Positions 1 through 10,466 of a stretch of 36,889 nucleotides of DNA are shown piece by piece. A program made the translations under genes and the position numbers. The notes below the pieces were generated by a model. It was given only the letters and a program-made list of their open reading frames with translations. It was not told the origin of the DNA and did no database searches. Source of the stretch: Desulfobacterales bacterium (GTDB taxonomy: Bacteria; Desulfobacterota; Desulfobacteria; Desulfobacterales; UBA5852); NCBI GenBank assembly GCA_030065585.1, contig JASJED010000060.1, positions 1 through 36,889 of the forward strand. Direction: 5' to 3'. Every line of letters begins with the position of its first letter. The first letter of the stretch is position 1.

Positions 1-159
1 AAATCCGCCAACGAAGCCCTGGAGACCCTGTTTACGCAATCCTTCAACCTGAGCCTGATTCGTCTTTTTCCCTATACCGCGGCTGAATATGATCCCGAAC
101 TCACCGCCCCTGAAAGGGACAACCTCAACCAACTCCAACCAACCCTGTTCGTGGAATAG
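1..159 (+). CDS. RdgC-like recombination-associated protein, C-terminal end (partial)
   Basis: An open frame enters from the left edge and stops with TAG at 157-159, giving 52 residues. It contains LFTQSFNLSLIRLFPYTAAE, which resembles the C-terminal part of the RdgC-like proteins found in Geobacter and Desulfobacterota relatives (a Phe-rich segment ending in a Pro-Tyr pair). RdgC proteins bind double-stranded DNA and modulate RecA. The identification rests on a short tail and on memory of the family, so it is tentative. The next gene begins 3 bases after the stop, so the two are almost certainly co-transcribed and translationally coupled. Confidence 0.5.
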   Translation, partial: KSANEALETLFTQSFNLSLIRLFPYTAAEYDPELTAPERDNLNQLQPTLFVE

Positions 160-162
160 CCT

Positions 163-693
163 ATGCTCGACATTGCGGTCGCCTACAACCGTTTTCAGTT
201 TCTGGGAGAGGAATTTCTGACCTGGCTCTGGTACGTTATCGACAACGACCTGAAACTGCTGCGCCAATTGGATGAAGATCTTGCCGCCCTTGAGATCGGC
301 AACCGCATGGTCCTTGTCAATCGCCGCAACCATGACGCCGGTAAAACGGTTACCATACGGGGGGATCATACCGGTATGGATGAGGGGATGCTCACGCTGC
401 GCAAAGGCGGCATGGTTGCGGAAATGCACCTGGTCTACAAAACCGGCGATCACGAGTGGCAGTTCAGCCTGAAAGGTGAAAGCCTTAACCTCTCAAGTCT
501 CAGGGTTCCCACCACCGGGAAGGTTGAATCCCGGGATGATATCGAAGGCGCGGTGATCGAAAAAATCGATCTGTGCTACAAAGCTGTCGGGCTGATCAAC
601 CGGCTGTATGGCCATTATATCAAACTCAGATTGGGCAACGACTGGAACCGGAAGGTCGTTCCATCCGTTCGCCAGTGGATCAACGCCGACTGA
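163..693 (+). CDS. Conserved hypothetical protein coupled to RdgC-like gene
   Basis: 176 residues starting at an ATG 3 bases after the upstream stop. The N-terminus has an aromatic FLGEEFLTWLWY segment, followed by a mixed alpha/beta-looking body with no membrane segment or signal peptide. I recall similar 'EFLTWLW' proteins beside RdgC-like genes in deltaproteobacteria, but I cannot assign a biochemical function. The position, coupled to a probable recombination protein and just upstream of dnaN and an origin-like gap, suggests a DNA-related role; that is inference. The 111-aa reverse ORF 493-828 is a shadow and was not annotated. Confidence 0.75.
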   Translation: MLDIAVAYNRFQFLGEEFLTWLWYVIDNDLKLLRQLDEDLAALEIGNRMVLVNRRNHDAGKTVTIRGDHTGMDEGMLTLRKGGMVAEMHLVYKTGDHEWQFSLKGESLNLSSLRVPTTGKVESRDDIEGAVIEKIDLCYKAVGLINRLYGHYIKLRLGNDWNRKVVPSVRQWINAD

Positions 694-915
694 CCCTGTT
701 GAGGGGGTGTTGATCGGCCGGTCGATAATACGAGGGTTATGAACAAAACCGAATCGGTTGTATACAACAAACGCCCGACGACTAGGCTTTCTCAACCGGT
801 TATGAACCCCGAATATAATAAAAATCATATTAATTATATATAGTTATATACTTATTACGGTTATCGACAAAATTTCTTCTTTTCCCTTCTTATCTTAATT
901 TAAAGGAAAAGGCCT
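694..915. promoter_or_regulatory. Candidate replication origin / dnaN promoter region
   Basis: A 222-base gene-free gap whose right half (about 811-900) is strongly AT-rich. It carries four related 9-mers close to the DnaA-box consensus TTATCCACA: TTATCGACC at 720-728 (minus strand), TTATGAACA at 737-745, TTATGAACC at 800-808 and TTATCGACA at 861-869. They differ from the consensus mainly at positions 5 and 6. A 10-base palindrome TTGTATACAA lies at 758-767. A TATACT at 847-852 could be a -10 element for dnaN, without a clear -35. Boxes beside an AT-rich stretch next to dnaN is the classic oriC arrangement, but dnaA is absent and the boxes are degenerate. Confidence 0.45.
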
Positions 916-4481
<3,566 letters not shown>

Positions 4482-4527
4482 TGACGCCGGCCGGGACGGT
4501 ATCGGCACAAGATCAACAGGAGTTTAA

Positions 4528-5319
4528 ATGAACATTCATCGTATCGTTGCCCGGGATCTGCCGGATCTATGGTTTCAGGCCGTTCACGATATTTTGGATC
4601 ATGGCCGGCGGTTTACCATCGACCGCGGCTCCTACGCCGGCCAGACCCGTCTGGAGTATGATTTCTTCAGCGCGTACGTCAAATTCCCGGGAACTCAGCC
4701 GTTGATTCCCGATATACCGCCCACCTGCGGGATCCCCAACCCGGTCGAGCACGACTATATTTACGGCGGGGAGGGTTACGACCGCTCTTATATCGAATAC
4801 CTGATGACGCCCCACAAGGAACCCGGCGAATCCTACACCTACGGCGAACGCCTGACCCGGGTGCCCCTCACCGGCGACAAGTTGGACTGGTGGCAGGAAG
4901 ACAATCGTGAAATTATCGACCGGCGCCCGGTGGACGGCAAGATGCTTTTCGAGGAGAACGGTCAGCTCTATCTCAACCAGATCGAGTGGATTATCAACAC
5001 CTACCGCGAGTTCGGCGCGCGCAACAACCAGATGGTGCTTCAGGTGGCCCACCCCTCCGACGTAACCCTGGTGGACCCGCCCTGCCTGCGTGCCATCGAC
5101 ACCCGCGTCCAGGATGATACCCTGCACTTTTTCGTCTATTTCCGGTCCTGGGATCTATGGGGCGGGCTGCCGGCCAACCTGGCCGGCATTCAGAATCTCA
5201 AAGACTATATGGCCGGTGAAATCGGCATTAAAGATGGGGAGATGATCGTGGAAAGCAAGGGCTTGCACCTCTACGGCTATGCCGAGGATCTGGCCAAACT
5301 GCGCTGCCTGCGGGAATAG
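4528..5319 (+). CDS. thyA: Thymidylate synthase, archaeal-type ThyA family
   Basis: 263 residues, with a good AGGAG upstream of the ATG. The family signature is in the C-terminal half: DPPCLRAID, with the catalytic Cys at about residue 186, then FRSWDLWGGLPANLAG, corresponding to the conserved RSxD...GLPxN element that binds dUMP, and a final GLHLYGYAEDL. The N-terminus contains YIYGGEGYDRSYIEYLM and SYTYGERL. It should methylate dUMP to dTMP using a reduced folate. The short form and the RSWD rather than RSCD sequence resemble methanogen/archaeal ThyA more than E. coli ThyA, so cofactor preference could differ. It follows gyrB by 46 bases and may be in the dnaN-gyrB operon. Confidence 0.85.
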   Translation: MNIHRIVARDLPDLWFQAVHDILDHGRRFTIDRGSYAGQTRLEYDFFSAYVKFPGTQPLIPDIPPTCGIPNPVEHDYIYGGEGYDRSYIEYLMTPHKEPGESYTYGERLTRVPLTGDKLDWWQEDNREIIDRRPVDGKMLFEENGQLYLNQIEWIINTYREFGARNNQMVLQVAHPSDVTLVDPPCLRAIDTRVQDDTLHFFVYFRSWDLWGGLPANLAGIQNLKDYMAGEIGIKDGEMIVESKGLHLYGYAEDLAKLRCLRE

Positions 5320-5331
5320 TGGCGACTTAGA

Positions 5332-5850
5332 TCAATCCTGCCGTTTTTGCCGTTCGCCGGAACGCATCGTTTTTTCTAATTTGTTTCTTAGTTTCCTGCC
5401 TATCCGGCTGCGATAAAAGGTCAGTATCCAGGACAGTAATTTTTTGCTAACGATCATCAACAGGGGCCCAACGACCAATCCCTCGTGGGACCGGATGATT
5501 TTAAGCAACACGATCGGCTCCTGTTGCGGCTTGGTCAACAAGCTTACCAACGGCACAAGATCGTAGAACATCCAGATCAAGCCGAGTGCGGCCAAACCCC
5601 GGGGAAGACGTTGCACGGTTTTAAGAATGGTCTGAAGTTGTTTGGCCAATGCTTCGCTGTGCTGATTGGCGGCTTCGGCCCACTTCCGCAGGGCGTTCGC
5701 GTCTTTAATTTTACGCGGATCGGGAATGAAGTTAATAATATCGCCGTCGATCTGGATGGTCGTCTGGAACTTGGCCCCATCTTTCAAGGCTGTTTCCAGT
5801 ACGATACAGCCATGGGCAAACATCTGATTGATATTCATCAGTTGGCCCAT
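5332..5850 (-). CDS. Hypothetical membrane protein with IDGDI motif (third gene of unknown operon)
   Basis: 172 residues. An N-terminal region with FQTTIQIDGDIINFI (about residues 28-42) is followed by a helical, Gln/Ala/Leu-rich segment that could be coiled coil, then two hydrophobic stretches (about 85-105 and 118-145) likely to be membrane segments, and a very basic tail. The IDGDI element also appears in the two genes upstream in the same operon. It lies 47 bases after the preceding gene and converges with thyA, leaving only 12 bases. No function is assigned. The start is uncertain: MGQLMNINQ has a weak ribosome-binding site, and Met5 is an alternative. Confidence 0.7.
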   Translation of the reverse strand: MGQLMNINQMFAHGCIVLETALKDGAKFQTTIQIDGDIINFIPDPRKIKDANALRKWAEAANQHSEALAKQLQTILKTVQRLPRGLAALGLIWMFYDLVPLVSLLTKPQQEPIVLLKIIRSHEGLVVGPLLMIVSKKLLSWILTFYRSRIGRKLRNKLEKTMRSGERQKRQD

Positions 5851-5897
5851 TAGATATTCTCTATACCTTCCCTCGTGCGAGACGAATTGATGTTACC

Positions 5898-6788
5898 CTA
5901 TTTGCGAAGCAGCGCCTCGAAAGTACTGCCCACCATATCCGCTACCGTTTTAACCAGGCTCTTCCACATGTTGGTGGATGTGAGGACTGCCTGATTATGT
6001 ATATTCAGGACGGTCTGCTCCGGAGATTGGGCAAAGCTTCGCATGATGCGTGTGGTAACGTCACCTTCGATATCGATGATGGTCTGCATGACAATTTCTT
6101 CGGTGCCCAGATCCCAGGCTTTGCGGAGCCGTAAAATCTGGCTGGGCGACAGATTCAGATCGTCAACGGTTTGAATCGAACCCAAAGAGATATCATTGTT
6201 CCAGCAACGTGATTCGAGATGCTCCGGTTTTTTTTCCGCGCACTTTTCCGCTGTCGGAAGCTCCTTTGGCCCGCTGCTGCCGCTCAGGGTGGCGTACCCT
6301 TCCTTCCCTTTTTTCTTTTTAGGAATGATGCGTTCCAACTCCTTGAAGATACTCACCATCAGTTCGGACTGCGCTTGGATTCTCTGGAGCATACGCCGCG
6401 CGCGTTTCATATTTTGGAGGTTATCTTCAATTTGTTGTCTCTCGGCACGACTGAAGGATAGATCCTTCCCGGATGCCGGCGCTTTGAGTTTAGCTGTTTC
6501 TGATGCGATCTTGATTTTAAAAGCTTTTTCACCTTGCAACGCCCTTTGCCGCAGTTCACCGAATGATCGCATGCCCCCAAATGTCCAGCATTCATCGCCG
6601 CGGACATCTACCCCGAAATCATCTTTGATGTCGATCAATTGGAAATGATAATTCTTAGCTAATTTGCAAAATGCTTCCCTGAAATTGGAAGGCATTTTAT
6701 CGCCCACGGAGGAGCTGTCCTTCAAAATCGTATTGACCTCGAGCTTGAGCAGATCCTTGCCGATGCGCCCTAGAATACTATCGCCCAT
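5898..6788 (-). CDS. Hypothetical protein with coiled coil and C-terminal IEGDV motif
   Basis: 296 residues, starting at an ATG with GAGGTG upstream. No signal peptide or clear membrane segment. The centre (about residues 110-165) is a charged helical, probably coiled-coil region ending in a Lys patch (PKKKKGKEG). The C-terminus contains MQTIIDIEGDVTTRI followed by an amphipathic helix to the end. This short element aligns with those in both neighbours. The N-terminal part (FREAFCKLAKNYHF) looks like a small separate domain. It is the middle gene of a three-gene leftward operon, and I recognise no family. Confidence 0.72.
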   Translation of the reverse strand: MGDSILGRIGKDLLKLEVNTILKDSSSVGDKMPSNFREAFCKLAKNYHFQLIDIKDDFGVDVRGDECWTFGGMRSFGELRQRALQGEKAFKIKIASETAKLKAPASGKDLSFSRAERQQIEDNLQNMKRARRMLQRIQAQSELMVSIFKELERIIPKKKKGKEGYATLSGSSGPKELPTAEKCAEKKPEHLESRCWNNDISLGSIQTVDDLNLSPSQILRLRKAWDLGTEEIVMQTIIDIEGDVTTRIMRSFAQSPEQTVLNIHNQAVLTSTNMWKSLVKTVADMVGSTFEALLRK

Positions 6789-6858
6789 AAAGACACCTCA
6801 CCTGTTTGCAGGCCATTCCACGCCGATATTGATCTCCGGCCGTGGCGCTGAATCGCGG

Positions 6859-7242
6859 CTATTCGCTTGATCCCGATGGTTTGGACGGCTTCTTGTTCAT
6901 GATACTGACAAGCGTCTCGGCGATCTTCTCCAGCGTTTCCAAATTTTTTTGGATTATTTCCTTTCCGTTTTTTTCACGCTCCATGTGCAGTTTTCTGATT
7001 TCCTGGTATTGATCTTCCATGAATTTGGCGTTCAGGGCCGTGGTAATATCGCCATCAATGAGATCGATCCGCGTGAACATCTCCTCACTGTTAGAGGTAT
7101 CGGCAGTCGCCTTCAGCGTGCCTTGATCCGGACTTAAACTAAATTCTCCAACAATCGTGTGAATCGTCAGCGTCGTCAGGTCGTTGGCTTTTTCCATCAC
7201 GCGATCAAAAAAAGGAATCTTGGGGGGATTTTCGTCTGGCAT
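6859..7242 (-). CDS. Small hypothetical protein with IDGDI motif (first gene of unknown operon)
   Basis: 127 residues if started at MPDENPP. This start is chosen because AAAGGAG sits 7 bases before the ATG; the ORF track extends 34 residues further without such a site. The protein has a beta-rich N-terminal half (LTIHTIVGEF), the RIDLIDGDITTAL motif near residue 65, then a highly charged, Lys/Glu-rich helical half (EREKNGKEIIQKNLETLEK) that is probably a coiled coil. It is soluble, with no signal peptide. It heads the operon, 70 bases before the next gene. Function unknown; the shared motif suggests the three proteins interact or derive from one another. Confidence 0.72.
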   Translation of the reverse strand: MPDENPPKIPFFDRVMEKANDLTTLTIHTIVGEFSLSPDQGTLKATADTSNSEEMFTRIDLIDGDITTALNAKFMEDQYQEIRKLHMEREKNGKEIIQKNLETLEKIAETLVSIMNKKPSKPSGSSE

Positions 7243-7744
7243 GGTATCTCTCCTTTCCATGGGGTTCAAAAAAACAGATAAACCGAACCAACGGTTTCTT
7301 GAATCGAACTGATACTCCAAAAGAATTGTTAAGAACACGTGCACGGACTGTAAGTCCAGATGATCGCTGCTTGCTTGAAGGTTGGTTTCGTGAGCGTGGA
7401 TCGGACCGATGCGCTGTGGCCCGAGAAGCTAACATTTAAAAAAATGCTAATTTGCGGTTGGCTTGTCAATATCTTAATATAATCTTGATTATTTGTCATA
7501 AGGTATTAATATAAATATTAATTAATTGCACTCATCACAACGGCAATCATTCCGACGTCGATAAATATTCACTTCATTAGTAAATCTCGCCACCCGCTCA
7601 CCACCAATAGGCCGATTTTCATGCCCCCGATGCAAAAGGTTAGTTTGCAATACTGGTTGGATCAGGCTTGAATTGTGCGTCAGGCAGTAATTTGTCATCG
7701 GTTGCAAGGAAAAATAGCGGTAGGATTACAGGAGCACTTAGGCG
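7243..7744. promoter_or_regulatory. Divergent intergenic region with AT-rich inverted repeat
   Basis: About 500 bases with no supportable gene, between the leftward unknown operon and the rightward pentapeptide gene. Positions 7440-7530 are very AT-rich. There is a perfect inverted repeat with 8-base arms and a 2-base centre, ATTAATAT-AA-ATATTAAT (7505-7522), which could be an operator. A minus-strand TTGACA (7464-7469) could be a -35 for the operon, with only a weak -10 (CATTTT) 17 bases on. No RNA gene was recognised. Confidence 0.4.
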
Positions 7745-8767
7745 ATGGCCCAAGGCAACGCAAGCCGTATTTCGAGGATTTGGGAGCGGACGGGTCTCCG
7801 GGGACGAACGCTTTGGGATTTCTTACAGTTACTGATTGTGCCGCTGCTTCTGGCGGTGGTTGCCCATCAGTTGAACATTGCCGCCGATGAGCGGCAACGC
7901 TTGGAAGCCACAGAACGTTACCAAGAGGCGATCTTGAGCGAATTTCTAGATGCCATCACGGGGATGTTATTAACACACGGACTTGAGCAGGCACAACATA
8001 CGGATCCTGTAAAGCCTGTTGCACGGGCCCGGACCTTGACGGCACTGCGAGAAATTGACGGAAGACGCAAGAGAGCATTGGTCGCATTTCTTAAAGAGGC
8101 CAAGCTGATCACGGGCTTCCGGCCGGTGATCTACCTCCAAGATGCTGACTTACGCGGCATTGACTTGAGTGGGATGTACCTTTGGGGCAGTAACCTGGGG
8201 GGGACAGATCTCCGGGCGAGCAACCTGAGCGGTGCGACCCTTTCGACGGCGATTCTGGGGGGCGCCGATTTGCAGGATGCGGACCTCGAGAACGCGCAGT
8301 TGTGTAATGCGTTTTTGCGATATGCTCGCCTAATTAACGCTAATTTGGCTGGGGCCAACCTGATTGACGCGGATCTGGGCCGCACCAATTTAACCGGCGC
8401 CCGTCTCGATGCTGCGCTCTATTCGAAAAAGACGATATTCCCACAAGGCTTTATTGTGGACAACCATGCGATGCATGCGATTATGCCTAGTTCCGACTTG
8501 AGAGGGGTGCAACTGCGAAAGGCATTCTTGAGGGATGTTCAACTCGCCAATGCCGACCTCCGGCACGCCGATCTAGGTGGGTGTCAGTTACAGCGGGCGG
8601 ACCTCAGTGGTGCTGACCTTCGCGGGGCAAATCTATCGGGTGCGCATTTGAATGCAGCGAAACTCGACCACGCAAAGCTCGAGGGGGCGATCCTTTGTGG
8701 AACCACGATGCCCGACGAATCAATTAGTAACCAAGGTTGTGATCTACCCCAAGATCTTCCCAAGTAA
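7745..8767 (+). CDS. Membrane-anchored pentapeptide-repeat protein
   Basis: 340 residues. A short basic N-terminus is followed by one membrane segment (FLQLLIVPLLLAVVAH, about residues 26-41). Then comes a charged helical region of about 80 residues containing ALREIDGRRKRALVAFLKEA, and then pentapeptide repeats of the A(D/N)LxX type from about residue 128 to 325 (for example LQDADLRGIDLSG and NLSGATLSTA). The run is interrupted near 220-245 by a non-repeat insert (KKTIFPQGFIVDNHAMH). Pentapeptide repeats fold as a right-handed quadrilateral beta helix. The membrane plus helical plus repeat layout is known from cyanobacterial and deltaproteobacterial proteins of unknown function. The ATG lies 4 bases after AGGAGCACTTAGGCG; alternative starts are unlikely to matter. 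Confidence 0.88.
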   Translation: MAQGNASRISRIWERTGLRGRTLWDFLQLLIVPLLLAVVAHQLNIAADERQRLEATERYQEAILSEFLDAITGMLLTHGLEQAQHTDPVKPVARARTLTALREIDGRRKRALVAFLKEAKLITGFRPVIYLQDADLRGIDLSGMYLWGSNLGGTDLRASNLSGATLSTAILGGADLQDADLENAQLCNAFLRYARLINANLAGANLIDADLGRTNLTGARLDAALYSKKTIFPQGFIVDNHAMHAIMPSSDLRGVQLRKAFLRDVQLANADLRHADLGGCQLQRADLSGADLRGANLSGAHLNAAKLDHAKLEGAILCGTTMPDESISNQGCDLPQDLPK

Positions 8768-8768
8768 G

Positions 8769-8798
8769 ACAAGGCCGAGGCTGCGCTTGGGGCCTTGT
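8769..8798 (+). repeat. Hairpin after pentapeptide-repeat gene
   Basis: Perfect 8-base arms ACAAGGCC (8769-8776) and GGCCTTGT (8791-8798) with a 14-base loop begin right after the stop codon. There is no T-run after the stem, so this is not a convincing intrinsic terminator. It may protect the 3' end or be a weak stop signal. Confidence 0.35.
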
Positions 8799-8966
8799 GT
8801 CCGGCTTGCGGTAGCGCTGGCCTGAACGCGCCCGGAAACACGTTGAGGTTGTGTCAGCCACACGGCGCTAATCGGTCGCGAAAAGCGCTGGTTTCTTAGC
8901 AAGGCCGTTGCTCTTTTAAAGACCTTATTTATATACCGCGAGCAGAGCACGATCATGGAGAGCAGC

Positions 8967-10466
8967 ATGTTTAGAGCAAAAAGGAGATGCCCTCGTCGAC
9001 TGTCCAAATTATTTTGCGTCTTGCTGATTAATGTCGGCGTCAGTCTCGTGCCGGCAACTGCCGGGTCGAAGACGGCCGTGGATTTGAGGGGCAATATGAC
9101 TCCGGTCAAGCACCAGGGTAGTCGAAACACCTGCAGCGTCTTTGCCGCGACGTCTTTGATGGAATTCCTCATTAAAGACAAGACAGGCCGCACAGTCGAT
9201 CTGTCCGAGTCCTATAACTACTGGGCTGGCAAGAAACGCGCGCTGACGTCGGACTTTCTCAGAGAACGCTACGCGAACATGGATGGGCTTGCAGGTTTTC
9301 TGGCCGTCGAGGCTTACCGTCATGGGAGCATGCTTGAATCGCAGTGGCCCTATCAAAACCAGACGCAGCTGCGGCAGAACGATCCGCGCTGTCGGTCCGT
9401 TGCCGACAAGGGGCCTACGGAATGCTTCACAGGTCTTCCTCCGAAGAGGGCGCAGCTTCTGCGCTATGCCATCGAACCCACATACATACCGCGAGAAAAA
9501 ATCGGGAATTTTATCTTGAGACATAACAAACCGGTAGTGCTCAATGTCCTCTGGTGCGAAGGGGCCCTAAATCGACGCACCGGCGGTTTCAGATTGCCTA
9601 CCAATACCGAAGTTCAGGACGCTATCCGAAATCATCGTGGCCATGTAATTACCCTGGTGGGCTTCAATCCGCGCACGCGGACTTTCGTCTATCGCAATAG
9701 TTATGGGCCAAACTGGGGGCGTAACGGCTACGGTACGCTACCTGAAGACTATGTGATCAATTACTGCGAAGTCTGTCCTCTGCTCAAAAATCGGCACCAT
9801 GCTTCACCGCCGACCCGGGCGTTTTTGCATCGCGCGAGCATGGGGGTCTCAGGCAAGCTCGTTAAATCCAAAACGGGGGCCGAACTACCCGAAGAAGCCA
9901 CTGGACCGCGACGCCTGGTCGTGAGCTTCCCGGCCGCTCATCTCGTGTATGTGCCCGCTAAGCGCATTGTCCAGGTCAGTGTCGCGGGCGCGGTGGTCTC
10001 GAGCGCGAAGGCCTGGGAGACCAAGACGCTACGGTCCCACCTTTATTTGCTCCAGAAGAAGAGCTGGCGTAATTTCTCCTGGAAAATCAATACAAATACA
10101 AGGCGGCTCTATCGAGCGGAACATGGTTCGGCGGATAAAGTGAAAGGTGTCATGGAAGAATTGACCGGGGAGACGAATCGCCCGGAGCGGATCAAGATTC
10201 GCTTCGATGACGCCTATATTGTCTCCGAACCCACCGAAGGAATGCTTCAACTCATCGTCGGGGGCGCGGTCTTATCCTATGGAGACGATTGGCGCATGCA
10301 ACAGATCGGGCCGCTGCAGTACCATTTGGCCAAAGCCGGCTGGAAAGGGTTCTTCTGGCTTGTGGATGCCTCGCGCGAAAAGCTTTACGCTGTTACGGAC
10401 GCGCGCTTCGGGGAGCACGGCGGGCGCCAGAAGATGCTCGCGGCAGAATTTGAAATCGAGCGTTAG
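8967..10466 (+). CDS. Secreted papain-like (C1 family) cysteine protease with tandem C-terminal repeats
   Basis: 499 residues from MFRAKRR. This start is preferred over the track's ATG at 8955 because GGAGAG lies just upstream. A basic, hydrophobic signal peptide (LFCVLLINVGVSLVPATAG) is followed by a C1 peptidase domain. The VKHQGSRNTCSVFA element gives the oxyanion-hole Gln and the catalytic Cys (about residue 56). GHVITLVGFN gives the His (about 226) and YRNSYGPNWGRNGYG gives the Asn (about 244). Cysteines downstream (CEVCPLL) may form disulfides. After about residue 310 there are two copies of an approximately 85-residue domain with aligned GAV...W...L and W..F.W...LY motifs. Exported to periplasm or outside. 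The end overlaps asnS by 4 bases on the opposite strand. Confidence 0.87.
   Translation: MFRAKRRCPRRLSKLFCVLLINVGVSLVPATAGSKTAVDLRGNMTPVKHQGSRNTCSVFAATSLMEFLIKDKTGRTVDLSESYNYWAGKKRALTSDFLRERYANMDGLAGFLAVEAYRHGSMLESQWPYQNQTQLRQNDPRCRSVADKGPTECFTGLPPKRAQLLRYAIEPTYIPREKIGNFILRHNKPVVLNVLWCEGALNRRTGGFRLPTNTEVQDAIRNHRGHVITLVGFNPRTRTFVYRNSYGPNWGRNGYGTLPEDYVINYCEVCPLLKNRHHASPPTRAFLHRASMGVSGKLVKSKTGAELPEEATGPRRLVVSFPAAHLVYVPAKRIVQVSVAGAVVSSAKAWETKTLRSHLYLLQKKSWRNFSWKINTNTRRLYRAEHGSADKVKGVMEELTGETNRPERIKIRFDDAYIVSEPTEGMLQLIVGGAVLSYGDDWRMQQIGPLQYHLAKAGWKGFFWLVDASREKLYAVTDARFGEHGGRQKMLAAEFEIER

Noticed and set aside
7463-7483. Plus-strand TTGTCA...TATAAT as a promoter
   Set aside because: The spacer is only 9 bases, too short for a sigma-70 promoter.
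7522-7707. Minus-strand 61-aa ORF
   Set aside because: No ribosome-binding site, no recognisable content, and it begins in the AT-rich regulatory region.
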